Source: FEN-1297 sp963787005 (lineage in GTDB: Bacteria > Bacteroidota > Ignavibacteria > Ignavibacteriales > Ignavibacteriaceae). From it: 64,000 nucleotides of DNA. Shown piece after piece: positions 20,078 through 30,528 of this stretch. The position numbers were made by a program, and so were the translations under genes. Within the stretch, counting starts at the first letter, position 1. Every line of letters begins with the position of its first letter. The DNA is taken from NCBI GenBank assembly GCA_963787005.1, contig CAWBBX010000017.1:1-64000 (forward strand), given 5' to 3'. The notes under the pieces were generated by a model, which saw nothing but the letters and a program-made list of their open reading frames with translations, had not been told where the DNA came from and did no database searches.

Positions 20078-21106
20078 TTATTTGTTGGGCTGTACATGTA
20101 GCTGCATGTGTTTTAATTGCCGAAAGCTTACCAGCTTTTTTCGCTTTTCATCCCATAGAGCTAAAAATATGCTTCTAAGACTTGAACCAAAAGTTAGCGT
20201 TTTAGCTTTTTGAAACAACGGAATATCATTCAGGCATTTTTCAAGCATGTAGTTTGGTATTCTGGGACTTAAGTGATGAATGTGGTGAAACCCGATATTC
20301 CCTGTGAACCATTGTAATATTTTTGGCAGTTTATAATAAGAGCTTCCTTCCAAAGCGGCTTTGGTAAAATCCCAATCTTCCTTTTCCGCCCAATATGCGT
20401 CTTCAAATTGATGTTGGACGAAGAATAACCACGTACCTGTTGATGACGTAATTATTGTAATCGGTAATTGTATCAAAAGGAAATTCTGAATTCCGATTAA
20501 CCAGATTAAAATTCCCATTAATAAGCCAATTATTAGGCTTGTCATATAAACGCTCGTCTTAAACTTAAGCAGTTCTTTGTGTTTAAAATTTGGGAAACGA
20601 TAGAGAATAAGGAATAAAATAGTGGGTACAATTATGAACAATATGAAAGGATTCCTGTAGAGTCTGTATTTTATTCTTCCCCATGTAGAAAGTTTAAGAT
20701 ATTCATTTACTGTCTTGGTCTGGATATCACCTATTCCCCGCCCTTCCAGTTTACCTGCCCCTGCATGATGTATAGAGTGACTGGTTCTCCAGTAATGATA
20801 TGGTGTTAATGTGAATATACTGCAGAACATTCCGACCCGGTCATTGGTTTTTTGCGACCGGAAGAATGAGCCATGCCCGCAGTCATGTTGAATAATGAAT
20901 ATTCTAACCAAGAATCCGGCTGCTGGAAATGCAAGCAATAATGTAAGCCAATAGCTGAAATCAAGGCTTAAGTACATCAAATACCAGAGGGAGAAAAACG
21001 GGACAAATGAATTACACATTTGCCAGATACTTTTCGAATTATTTGAAATTTGATATCCTGCTACATAACTCAACCATGCAGGTTTATTGGGTCTTGCGTT
21101 TTTAAT
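20078..21106 (-). CDS. Membrane fatty-acid (acyl-lipid) desaturase
   Basis: A di-iron integral-membrane desaturase that puts double bonds into acyl chains of lipids. The three His boxes are present in order: HDCGH, HSIHH (within WRTSHSIHHAG) and HHIHH (GFHHIHHLSPRIPNY), with hydrophobic segments between (for example FILFIIVPTILFLILY). This pattern fits the delta-12/omega-type family. The longest frame with a usual start begins at TTG 21,073, but the frame continues upstream as NARPNKPAW to an ATT at 21,106 preceded by AAAGGA. I therefore prefer a start at that ATT (or an ATG altered by one base); a stop codon lies just before. It is transcribed toward the activase end and divergent from the glucan synthase. 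More unsaturated lipids fit the cold-adaptation theme. Confidence 0.85.
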   Translation of the reverse strand: MKNARPNKPAWLSYVAGYQISNNSKSIWQMCNSFVPFFSLWYLMYLSLDFSYWLTLLLAFPAAGFLVRIFIIQHDCGHGSFFRSQKTNDRVGMFCSIFTLTPYHYWRTSHSIHHAGAGKLEGRGIGDIQTKTVNEYLKLSTWGRIKYRLYRNPFILFIIVPTILFLILYRFPNFKHKELLKFKTSVYMTSLIIGLLMGILIWLIGIQNFLLIQLPITIITSSTGTWLFFVQHQFEDAYWAEKEDWDFTKAALEGSSYYKLPKILQWFTGNIGFHHIHHLSPRIPNYMLEKCLNDIPLFQKAKTLTFGSSLRSIFLALWDEKRKKLVSFRQLKHMQLHVQPNK

Positions 21107-21547
21107 GAAATTTCCTTTCTATTTTTCCAAATAAATGCGTAGAATTAATAAAGATGATAATTAGTAATTTACAAATTATTTGCTAGTTAATAAGTTTTTT
21201 TTAGTACAAAAATTGAGACCATATAAATTTCCCGGATAAATGCTGAGTTTATTAAAGGATCTTAATAACTCGCAGACTTAAAAAGCACCTACGAATTCCT
21301 TAATTTAGAATGCTGAAGTCATCGGAATTTTTTGATGGCACAGAACAAAAAAGCCCGATCCCGAGAATAGCCGACCTGCTTAGTTCAAAATATTTTCATT
21401 GATGAAGGTATCTGATCCCACCAAAAGATGTAGTCCCTTTTTCATCCCTTTGGACGATTTAAATATCAAAACAACTTTTATACATTGTTCTTGAGTTTTA
21501 ATATTAATCTTATGGGCTATGCTATATTAAAATGTAAATTCCATTAA
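21074..21547. other. Divergent promoter region between desaturase and glucan synthase
   Basis: About 440 bp with no gene. It must hold promoters for both directions. It contains one copy of the recurrent hairpin element (21,418-21,465). AT-rich tracts are frequent but I cannot assign promoter boxes with confidence. Confidence 0.4.
21420..21452 (+). repeat. Recurrent hairpin element, copy 2
   Basis: Arms CCAAAAGATG and CATCCCTTTGG around TAGTCCCTTTTT, an imperfect stem of about 10 bp with a 12-base loop. Almost the same sequence occurs at 31,742, and weaker copies at 9,510 and 30,368. This one precedes the glucan synthase by about 140 bp. Confidence 0.65.
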
Positions 21548-21592
21548 ATGCATAATCCATTGTATTTTTCTTTTCCTTTCTATGGAAAAACT

Positions 21593-24500
21593 ATGAAGGT
21601 TATCAGTCCTAAAATAAATGAATCGTTGTTCCGTTTAAAAGTACAGTTAAATGAAAATTTTCTCATTAAAAAATTTTCCGGCGGGGAACCGCCGTTACGT
21701 TCTGAGCTGTTCAGTGCCGATCAGATGGAGCAGCACGGTAAGGTACTTGCAAGTTCGCATACCCTCGACGATCAACTTAATTCGGATCTGCATTTGCTTG
21801 CACGGTTGACTGAAAATGAAACATTTTTATTTGAAGTGCATAAGTTATTGACAGAAACAGTTAAAGCAAAACATCAGAATACACCGGCAGGTGAATGGCT
21901 GCTTGATAATTTTTATCTGGTTGAAGAGCAGATACGCACTGTAAAAAGGCATCTGCCAAAAGGCTACAGCCGTGAATTACCCCGCCTGTTGAATGGACCT
22001 TCGAAAGGTCTTCCGCGTGTTTATGATATAGCGCAGGAAACTATTTCACACGGCGACGGACGTGTTGACCCTGAAAACCTTATCCGTTTCGTAGCCGCTT
22101 ACCAGACAATCAAGACCTTAAAATTAGGAGAGCTTTGGGCAATACCCACTATGCTAAGGCTCGCGTTGATTGAGAATCTCCGCCGGGTTGCTGCGCGGGT
22201 TGCCGCCGGAAGAATAGAGCGGGATTTGGCTGATACATGGGCAGACAAAATGATAGAGACAGCCGAGAAAGATCCGAAGAGCCTGATTCTAATAATCGCA
22301 GATATGGCAAGGACTGACCCTCCCATGACGACGCCATTTGTTTCCGAATTTGCACGTCGGCTGCTTGGTTTAAGCCACGCACTTGTATCTCCGTTAACAT
22401 GGATCGAGCAGCGTCTTTCTGAATCGGGTTTATCAATTGATAAAGTAATTCAAATTGGCAACCAGCAGCAGGCAGCCGATCAAATTTCAATCAGCAACAG
22501 TATTGGAAGCCTCCGATTTCTGGAATCAATGAACTGGCCAAGGTTCGTTGAGACAATGAGCATTGTTGAACAGATCTTGAGTAAAGACCCCTGCGGAGCC
22601 TATAGCAAAATGGATTTTTCTACCCGTGACCGTTACCGTCATGTAATTGAGAAAGCCACAAAGAATAGTGATCTGCCTGAAGAAGAAGTAGCGCAAAAAG
22701 CAATCAACCTGGCGCAGAAAGGCGCAGAATTGAAAGGCGATAACGACAGAACCGCACATGTTGGGTTCTACCTTATTGATAAAGGTATTAAACAGCTTGA
22801 AGATCTAGTAAAGATAAAATTTTCTGTTTTCACGGTTTTCAGAAAAATTGGCCGTAAGGTTCCTTTGTTGATTTACATTGGTTCCATTATATTGATGACG
22901 CTTATCTTCACAGCCGGATTGTTGTCGGAAACCTATATTGAAGAACTGCATAGTTGGTCGCTTGCAATTACCGGTATCATCTTCTTTTTATGCACAAGCC
23001 AATTAGCAGTTTCGTTAGTAAACTGGGTATCAACTTTATTGGCAATCCCCCAGGGATTACCGAAAATGGATTTCTCCGACGGTATACCGCCGGAATTTCG
23101 TACGCTTGTGGTAGTGCCGACTATGTTATTGAATGTTCAAAACATCAAAGAACTGGTCGAATCCCTTGAAGTGAGATTCCTTGCAAACCGGGATAAGAAT
23201 CTGTACTTCGGGCTTTTGACCGATTTTAAAGACTCGGATAAAGAAACGATGCCGGATGATGAACCGCTTTTACTGCAGGTGCGTAAGCAAATCGAAAACC
23301 TAAACAACAAATACAAAGATTTGAATAATGATACTTTTTTCCTTTTTCATCGCCCTCGGCAATGGAACCCTAAAGAGAGAATGTGGATGGGTTACGAACG
23401 AAAAAGGGGTAAACTTGAGGAATTGAATTCTTTTCTGCGAGACGGATCGAAAAATCGCTTCTCTCTTATTATAGGTAAGACAGATGTTTTACCTTCTGTA
23501 AAATATATAATTACTCTTGACACAGATACACAACTTCCCCGCGATTCAGCGCGACAGCTGGTTGGAGCTATTGTTCATCCTTTGAACCGCGCATGTTATG
23601 ACGAGCGTAAACACCGTGTATGCGGAGGATATGCTATTCTGCAGCCGCGTGTTGCAGTTAGCCTTCCCGGAACAAACCGTTCCCGTTATGCGCGGCTTTA
23701 CGGAAGTCAGCCTGGTATTGATCCATATACACGCACAGTATCTGATGTATATCAGGATGTTTTCGGAGAAGGGTCATTCATCGGTAAAGGTATCTACGAT
23801 GTTGATGTATTCGAGCATGCACTTAATGGTCGCTTTCCCGAAAATCAAATTTTAAGTCATGATCTTATAGAGGGATGCCATGCAAGGTCAGGCCTTCTGA
23901 GTGATGTTCAATTATACGAGGAATATCCACCTAGCTATAAGGTAGACGTAAGCCGCCGTCATCGCTGGATTCGGGGAGACTGGCAATTGGTTCGATGGTT
24001 GCTTCCGGTAGTTCCCGGTCTTAACGGCAGATTGCAAAAGAACCCGTTATCCGGACTTTCCGTATGGAAAATATTTGATAATCTTCGACGCAGTTTAATA
24101 CCTTTTTCATTAATACTTTTATTTTTTTTAAGCTGTATATTCCCATCACAAGCCTGGTTTTGGACATTATCGGTAATTGGAATAATTTTAATTCCTTCGT
24201 TGTTTATATCCATACTGGATCTGTTCCGGAAACCTGTGGAGATGCTTTTGCGTCAGCATCTGGCTGATACCGTACGCACCGCCGGCTTGAACTTAGCCCA
24301 GGCGACTTTTACATTAATAACTCTCCCTTATGAGGCGTTTTTCAGTCTGGATGCTATTATTAGAACTATCTGGCGAATGCTGATTTCCCACAAAAGACTC
24401 CTTGAATGGAATCCGCCTTATGTTAAAGGTGTCAAGGGAAAAGATAGTCTTCCCCGTTCCTATAAAACAATGTGGATATCGCCAGCCATTGTTATTTTAA

Positions 24501-27500
24501 CAATCGCTTATTTTGTGCTTACAAATCAGGCTGTGCCCGATATAGTTTTTCCAATACTTTTTCTCTGGGCCATATCACCGGCTGTAACATGGTGGATAAG
24601 TCTGCCGCTCGAACGCCGTCAAGCTAGATTAACTATAAAACAGAAATTATTTTTGCGTGATCTTTCCCGAAAAACCTGGTCTTTTTTTGAAACTTTTGTC
24701 GGTCCGGAAGACAATTGGCTGCCCCCGGATAATTATCAAGAAGAACCTGCCGCTGTGGTAGCACATCGCACTTCACCTACTAACATGGGACTGGCACTCC
24801 TGGCAAATTTATCTGCTTATGACTTTGGCTACATTACCGCCGGAGAATTAATTGATCGTACTTCGAACGCATTCCGAACAATGGAAACTTTGGAACGATA
24901 CAAAGGACATTTCTTAAACTGGTATGACACACTGTCTTTACTGCCGCTACGGCCATTTTATATCTCAACTGTTGACAGCGGTAATCTTGCCGCTCACCTA
25001 CTTACGCTGCGCCAGGGAATTCTCTCTCTTCCCGATCATAAAATAATAGAACCGCAATTGTTCGAAGGAATGGTGGATACTCTGAGAATCCTGACAGATA
25101 CCGTAGGCAAAAAAGATCAAGAAGAGCTAATTCAGCTTCAAAAAGATTTAGAGCTAACCGTTAACTCCCCTCCCATAACACTTACAGCTGCATGGCAAAT
25201 CCTTAACCAATTTGCAGCATCCGCCTCAAAAGTAGAAAAAAAATTTACTACACATGAAAAAGAGACTGCATGGTGGGCACGTTCCTTAGCAAAGCAATGC
25301 AGGAGTGCCCTCGATGAGTTGTCATTTCTAGTCCCATGGATTATCCCCCAAGTTTCCTCCTCCGGGAAGAATAATTTTCCTGACAACGATGAGATACCAA
25401 CACTTCGCGGACTTGTAAAACTATGCACAGAATTTATATCCGTAATTGGAGAAGAATTTTCTACTGATGTAGCGATAAAGAGAAATGAACAGGTCGATGA
25501 GATTCAGCACCTGATGATAGAATCCGGTAAACATGCCAAGCAAAGAATTGCCTCGATCGGGTTTATTGCAGAGCAATCAAGCGAATTTGCTGATATGGAG
25601 TATGATTTTTTATATGACAAAACACGCCGTCTTTTATCAATAGGATACAATGTTGAAGAGAAACGGCAGGATCCAAGTTATTATGATTTGCTGGCCTCGG
25701 AAGCAAGATTAAGCAGCTTCGTAGCCATTGCACAGGGACAATTGCCGCAGGAGAGCTGGTTTGCATTAGGACGATTGTTGACAAGCGTCGGCGGTGATCC
25801 GATTTTACTTTCATGGAGCGGCTCAATGTTCGAGTACCTGATGCCGCTGCTGGTAATGCCTACATATGAAAACACACTTCTTGACCGGACTTATAAGGCA
25901 GCTGTGAAAAGACAAATTGAATACGGAAAACAACGCGGGGTTCCGTGGGGTATTTCCGAATCGTGTTATAATTCTTTTGATGTTAGTCTCAATTACCAGT
26001 ACAGAGCATTTGGTGTGCCCGGTTTAGGACTCAAACGAGGACTGGCGGAAGATCTTGTTATTGCACCCTACGCTTCGGCGCTTGCACTAATGGTTGAACC
26101 CGAGGAATCGTGCGCCAATCTTCAGCAGCTTGACTCCGAAGGATTAATTGGAAAATATGGTTTCTATGAGGCACTAGACTACACAACAGTACGCCTTCCG
26201 CGCGGGAAACTGCATGTGGTAGTTAAATCTTTCATGGCGCACCATGAAGGTATGAGCCTCCTTGCTCTAGCTTATCTGATACTAGATAGACCGATGCAAA
26301 AGAGGTTTGGATCAGATCCGTTATTCGAAGCAACCATACTGCTGCTTCAGGAAAGAGTTCCAAGGTCTACTTTATTCCATTTACGAAGCGCCGGCCTCTC
26401 CGACTCTCAGACAAATTCAGGCATCACTGAGATGCCGGTACGTATATTCAGCAGTCCGGATACAGCGGTTCCGGAAGTACAGTTATTGTCGAACGGAAGG
26501 TATAACGTAATGATTACAAACGCAGGGGGCGGCTACAGTAGATGGCATGACATTGCTGTTACGCGATGGCATGAAGACAGCACAAGTGACAACCGGGGCA
26601 GCTTCTGCTATATCCGCGATACAGCCAGCGGAAAATTTTGGTCATCGGCATATCAGCCGACATTGAAACAATCAAAGAATTATGAAGCTATTTTCTCCGA
26701 AGGGCATGCCGAATTTCGACGGCGTGATCAGAATATTGATTTGCATACAGAGATTGTTATATCACCGGAAGATGATATTGAACTGCGACGTGTTCATCTT
26801 ACTAACCGCTCCAGGACATCAAGGGAGATTGATGTTACGAGCTATGCAGAAGTAGTGCTTGCTTCGTCTGCATCAGATGCGCTGCACCCTGCATTCAGTA
26901 ATTTGTTTGTTCAGACCGAAATAATCCGCGAACATCGTGCAATTCTATGTACCCGCCGACCCCGCTCCCCCGAAGATAAAACTCTATGGATGTTTCACAT
27001 GATGATAGTGCGCGGGAAGAGTGTAGGAAAAATATCTTTCGAGACCGACAGAATGCAATTCATCGGACGGGGAAATACAACCGCTTCACCTCAAGCAATG
27101 AAAAACTCCGGGGCACTCTCTGATAGTCAAGGTTCGGTTCTGGACCCGATTGTTTCGATTCAATATCATATAATCCTCGAGCCGGATGAAAAGGTTACGA
27201 TAGATATGATTTATGGAATAGGTGAAACCCGTGACAAAGCCGTAATTCTTATTGATAAATACCAGGATCGACGTTTAACGAATCGAGTATTCGAGCTTGC
27301 TTACACATATAGCCAGGTCGTTCTGCGGCAAATAAATGCCGCGGAAGCCGATGCGCAATTATACGCGCGCCTGGCAAATTCAATTATCTATGCTAATTCA
27401 TTCTTGCGTGCGGACCCGTCTATAATCATCAAAAACCGAAGAGGACAATCAGGTTTATGGAGCTATTCAATTTCGGGTGATCTACCTATTGTGCTGCTAC

Positions 27501-30325
27501 AAATTGAAAACCCGGATAATGTAAATCTTGTACACCAGATAGTGCAGGCTCACGCATATTGGCGTTTAAAAGGACTTACTGTTGATCTTGTAATTTGGAA
27601 CGAAGACCACGCCGGTTACCGGCAGCAGCTACAGGAACAAATAATGAGATTGATTGCCGCAGGCGTTGAGGCGAACTATGTTGACAAACCTGGCGGAATA
27701 TTCGTAAGACAAGCAGACCAGATTTCAAATGAGGATCGCATTCTTATCCAAACAGTGTCACGCGTTATCATATCAGATAGGCGGGGCACTCTTGAGGCAC
27801 AGGTAAATCGCATCGGTACGGCAGAAGCACCTATTCCTCCTTTCAAGCCGTTTAATACATATCATGCAAAGAGCCGGAATAATTCTGAACTGCCCCGCAC
27901 CGATTTGATTTTCTTCAACGGATACGGTGGTTTTACTAATGACGGACGTGAATACATAATCACTTCCTCAGGCAAGCAGCTAACTCCGGCGCCATGGATA
28001 AACGTAATCGCAAACCCGGAATTTGGAACCGTGGTTTCGGAAAGCTGTCCGAATTATACCTGGAGCGAAAACGCACATGAGTTTCGTCTTACTCCATGGA
28101 ACAATGACCCGGTAACTGATTCGAGCGGAGAAGCTTTTTATATTCGTGATGAAGAGACAGGGCACTTCTGGTCGCCAACTCCCCTGCCCTGCCGCGGAGC
28201 CGGCGTATATACAACACGACACGGTTTCGGTTACAGTGTTTTTGAACATACTGAAGAGGACATTTGCTCGGAACTATGGGTTTATGTTGCAATAGATTCT
28301 GCGATCAAGTTTTCTGTATTAAAAGTGCGGAATGAATCGGGCAAGACACGAAGGCTTTCCGCTACCGGTTATGTGGAGTTAGTGCTTGGCGATCTTCGTC
28401 CCAAAACGGGAATGCATGTAATTACTGAAATTGATTCGGAAAGCGGGGCAATCTATGCGCGAAATTCATATAACTCAGAGTTTGCCGATCGGGTTGTATT
28501 CTTTTATACCGACGATGAGATTAATACATTAAGCGGCGACCGTAAAGTATTTATAGGACGAAACGGCACTCTTCAAAATCCGGCTGCGATGAACCGCGCA
28601 CATCTTTCCGGCAGAATTGGAGCCTCTTTGGATTCTTGCGCTGCTATACAGGTTCCGTTTGAACTTGCCGACGGGCAGGAGCGAGAAATCATATTTAGAT
28701 TGGGCGTAGGAAAGAATAATGATGAAGCAAGAAAGCTTGTGCAGCAATTCCGCGGATCAAACGCTGCCAGGAGCGCTTTAGAATCTGTATGGCAATATTG
28801 GAACCACACGCTTGGCGCTGTTCAGGTTGAAACGCCTGATGCTTCATTAAATGTGCTTACAAACGGTTGGCTGATGTATCAAACTTTAGCGTGCCGTATT
28901 TGGGCACGGAGCGGATACTATCAATCCGGCGGAGCTTTTGGTTTCCGCGATCAGCTGCAGGACGTTATGTCGCTAATTCATACTGAGCCGGGCCTTGTAC
29001 GAAAACATCTGCTGCTAAGTGCTAGCCGCCAATTTAATGAAGGCGATGTTCAGCATTGGTGGCATCCGCCTTCCGGCAGGGGTGTGCGGACTCATTGTTC
29101 GGATGATTACCTATGGCTGCCGTTAGCAACCTGCCGCTATGTACTGACAACCGGTGATACCGGGGTGCTGGATGAACCGGTTCATTTTTTGGAAGGGCGT
29201 AAAGTAAATGCAGAGGATGACTCGTATTATGATCTTCCAAATAGATCGGAAGAAATCGACAGCCTTTATGAGCATTGTGTAAGAGCAATAGTTAGAGGAC
29301 TAACTTATGGTGAGCGCGGCTTGCCGCTAATCGGCTCCGGTGATTGGAACGACGGAATGAATATGGTCGGAAATGAAGGTAAAGGTGAAAGTGTATGGCT
29401 GGGATTTTTCTTGTATGAAGTGATTATGCAGTTTATAAAAATTGCCGACATGAGGGGCGATATTAAATTAGTTAAACAATTCAAAAATGAAGCTTCAGTT
29501 TTACAACGGAACATAGAAAAGAACGGCTGGGACGGTGAATGGTACCGACGTGCTTACTTCGACAACGGTTCACCTCTCGGATCGGCAAGTAACCCAGAAT
29601 GTAAAATCGATTCGATTGCACAAAGCTGGTCAGTACTTTCCGGCGCAGTAGATGCAAAACGTTCACAAATGGCGATGAGTTCATTGAATCAATATCTAGT
29701 TCGAAATGATCATGCATTGATACAACTATTAGATCCGCCTTTCGATAAATCGGATTTGAACCCAGGCTATATAAAGGGTTACGTACCGGGTGTAAGAGAA
29801 AACGGCGGACAGTATACGCATGCTGCTATATGGGCCGCGATGGCATTTGCAGCATTAGGCGAAAGTAAACGCGCTTGGGAACTGTTTGAAATAATTAACC
29901 CGGTAAACCACACTAAAACTAGGAAAGGAATTGCCGTGTATAAAGTGGAGCCTTACGTAGTTGCTGCCGATGTTTACGCACTTGCTCCACATACTGGTCA
30001 AGGCGGATGGACCTGGTACACGGGCTCTGCCGGCTGGATTTACAGACTTATAACCGAATCACTGCTTGGGATTAAACTTGAAGTTGATAAATTGTTTATT
30101 AAGCCTTGCCTACCTGCTGGTTGGGAAAGATATAATGTGCATTACAGGTACAGGGAAACTTTTTACCATATTACTATACTTCATACACATGATGGTAATG
30201 CTGATTTGGGCGTAATTGTTGACGGCGCTAAGAACGAAGATAATTCTATTTCTCTTGTTGACGACAGGCGTGAACATTTAATAGAGGTAAGGATTGCAAA
30301 GGAAAGTATACCCAGTTACTCTTAA
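21593..30325 (+). CDS. ndvB: Cyclic beta-1,2-glucan synthase (GT84-GH94 fusion)
   Basis: Makes cyclic osmoregulatory beta-1,2-glucans from UDP-glucose at the inner membrane. The 2,910-residue length is normal for the family. In order: N-terminal region; membrane segments around 422-475; GT84 domain with the acidic motif TLDTDTQLPRD at about 638 and RRHRWIRGDWQ at about 786; membrane segments at about 820-990; a glycoamylase-like middle; two beta-sandwich regions; and the GH94 phosphorylase domain with catalytic GSGDWNDGMNMVG at about 2,580. All three activities of Agrobacterium ChvB/Brucella Cgs (initiation/elongation, cyclisation, chain-length control) therefore look intact. ATG 21,593 is preferred to ATG 21,548 because GGAAA lies 8 bases before it. 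It is the longest gene here and has no frameshift. The symbol is by family likeness. Confidence 0.93.
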   Translation: MKVISPKINESLFRLKVQLNENFLIKKFSGGEPPLRSELFSADQMEQHGKVLASSHTLDDQLNSDLHLLARLTENETFLFEVHKLLTETVKAKHQNTPAGEWLLDNFYLVEEQIRTVKRHLPKGYSRELPRLLNGPSKGLPRVYDIAQETISHGDGRVDPENLIRFVAAYQTIKTLKLGELWAIPTMLRLALIENLRRVAARVAAGRIERDLADTWADKMIETAEKDPKSLILIIADMARTDPPMTTPFVSEFARRLLGLSHALVSPLTWIEQRLSESGLSIDKVIQIGNQQQAADQISISNSIGSLRFLESMNWPRFVETMSIVEQILSKDPCGAYSKMDFSTRDRYRHVIEKATKNSDLPEEEVAQKAINLAQKGAELKGDNDRTAHVGFYLIDKGIKQLEDLVKIKFSVFTVFRKIGRKVPLLIYIGSIILMTLIFTAGLLSETYIEELHSWSLAITGIIFFLCTSQLAVSLVNWVSTLLAIPQGLPKMDFSDGIPPEFRTLVVVPTMLLNVQNIKELVESLEVRFLANRDKNLYFGLLTDFKDSDKETMPDDEPLLLQVRKQIENLNNKYKDLNNDTFFLFHRPRQWNPKERMWMGYERKRGKLEELNSFLRDGSKNRFSLIIGKTDVLPSVKYIITLDTDTQLPRDSARQLVGAIVHPLNRACYDERKHRVCGGYAILQPRVAVSLPGTNRSRYARLYGSQPGIDPYTRTVSDVYQDVFGEGSFIGKGIYDVDVFEHALNGRFPENQILSHDLIEGCHARSGLLSDVQLYEEYPPSYKVDVSRRHRWIRGDWQLVRWLLPVVPGLNGRLQKNPLSGLSVWKIFDNLRRSLIPFSLILLFFLSCIFPSQAWFWTLSVIGIILIPSLFISILDLFRKPVEMLLRQHLADTVRTAGLNLAQATFTLITLPYEAFFSLDAIIRTIWRMLISHKRLLEWNPPYVKGVKGKDSLPRSYKTMWISPAIVILTIAYFVLTNQAVPDIVFPILFLWAISPAVTWWISLPLERRQARLTIKQKLFLRDLSRKTWSFFETFVGPEDNWLPPDNYQEEPAAVVAHRTSPTNMGLALLANLSAYDFGYITAGELIDRTSNAFRTMETLERYKGHFLNWYDTLSLLPLRPFYISTVDSGNLAAHLLTLRQGILSLPDHKIIEPQLFEGMVDTLRILTDTVGKKDQEELIQLQKDLELTVNSPPITLTAAWQILNQFAASASKVEKKFTTHEKETAWWARSLAKQCRSALDELSFLVPWIIPQVSSSGKNNFPDNDEIPTLRGLVKLCTEFISVIGEEFSTDVAIKRNEQVDEIQHLMIESGKHAKQRIASIGFIAEQSSEFADMEYDFLYDKTRRLLSIGYNVEEKRQDPSYYDLLASEARLSSFVAIAQGQLPQESWFALGRLLTSVGGDPILLSWSGSMFEYLMPLLVMPTYENTLLDRTYKAAVKRQIEYGKQRGVPWGISESCYNSFDVSLNYQYRAFGVPGLGLKRGLAEDLVIAPYASALALMVEPEESCANLQQLDSEGLIGKYGFYEALDYTTVRLPRGKLHVVVKSFMAHHEGMSLLALAYLILDRPMQKRFGSDPLFEATILLLQERVPRSTLFHLRSAGLSDSQTNSGITEMPVRIFSSPDTAVPEVQLLSNGRYNVMITNAGGGYSRWHDIAVTRWHEDSTSDNRGSFCYIRDTASGKFWSSAYQPTLKQSKNYEAIFSEGHAEFRRRDQNIDLHTEIVISPEDDIELRRVHLTNRSRTSREIDVTSYAEVVLASSASDALHPAFSNLFVQTEIIREHRAILCTRRPRSPEDKTLWMFHMMIVRGKSVGKISFETDRMQFIGRGNTTASPQAMKNSGALSDSQGSVLDPIVSIQYHIILEPDEKVTIDMIYGIGETRDKAVILIDKYQDRRLTNRVFELAYTYSQVVLRQINAAEADAQLYARLANSIIYANSFLRADPSIIIKNRRGQSGLWSYSISGDLPIVLLQIENPDNVNLVHQIVQAHAYWRLKGLTVDLVIWNEDHAGYRQQLQEQIMRLIAAGVEANYVDKPGGIFVRQADQISNEDRILIQTVSRVIISDRRGTLEAQVNRIGTAEAPIPPFKPFNTYHAKSRNNSELPRTDLIFFNGYGGFTNDGREYIITSSGKQLTPAPWINVIANPEFGTVVSESCPNYTWSENAHEFRLTPWNNDPVTDSSGEAFYIRDEETGHFWSPTPLPCRGAGVYTTRHGFGYSVFEHTEEDICSELWVYVAIDSAIKFSVLKVRNESGKTRRLSATGYVELVLGDLRPKTGMHVITEIDSESGAIYARNSYNSEFADRVVFFYTDDEINTLSGDRKVFIGRNGTLQNPAAMNRAHLSGRIGASLDSCAAIQVPFELADGQEREIIFRLGVGKNNDEARKLVQQFRGSNAARSALESVWQYWNHTLGAVQVETPDASLNVLTNGWLMYQTLACRIWARSGYYQSGGAFGFRDQLQDVMSLIHTEPGLVRKHLLLSASRQFNEGDVQHWWHPPSGRGVRTHCSDDYLWLPLATCRYVLTTGDTGVLDEPVHFLEGRKVNAEDDSYYDLPNRSEEIDSLYEHCVRAIVRGLTYGERGLPLIGSGDWNDGMNMVGNEGKGESVWLGFFLYEVIMQFIKIADMRGDIKLVKQFKNEASVLQRNIEKNGWDGEWYRRAYFDNGSPLGSASNPECKIDSIAQSWSVLSGAVDAKRSQMAMSSLNQYLVRNDHALIQLLDPPFDKSDLNPGYIKGYVPGVRENGGQYTHAAIWAAMAFAALGESKRAWELFEIINPVNHTKTRKGIAVYKVEPYVVAADVYALAPHTGQGGWTWYTGSAGWIYRLITESLLGIKLEVDKLFIKPCLPAGWERYNVHYRYRETFYHITILHTHDGNADLGVIVDGAKNEDNSISLVDDRREHLIEVRIAKESIPSYS

Positions 30326-30367
30326 ATTTTATGCATTCCTTTTAAGAATCTCATTCCGGAGAGGTAA

Positions 30368-30396
30368 TTCCTTTTTCATCCTTTTGCTCTATTTAC
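30368..30396 (+). repeat. Recurrent hairpin element, degenerate copy 3
   Basis: Keeps the right half (TTCCTTTTTCATCCTTTTGC then TCTATTTACACAG), while the left stem arm is lost. It lies about 150 bp before the third ice-binding gene. The downstream TATTTACACAG resembles ATTTACTCAG at the palindrome centre, so the similarity extends beyond the stem. Confidence 0.5.
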
Positions 30397-30528
30397 ACAG
30401 TTAAAATATATAGATACATTCTATCATTGAGAAAGAGCTAACTAACACAAAGAGAAAATTTTTAATAAACAAAAATTAAGGTGTAATAATTTTATTATTT
30501 GCATTATACTATTTATGTGGAGATACTC

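Noticed and set aside
22099..30000. Many 60-113-codon frames inside the glucan synthase
   Set aside because: Shadows of a single long conserved gene; no ribosome binding sites and no recognisable domains.
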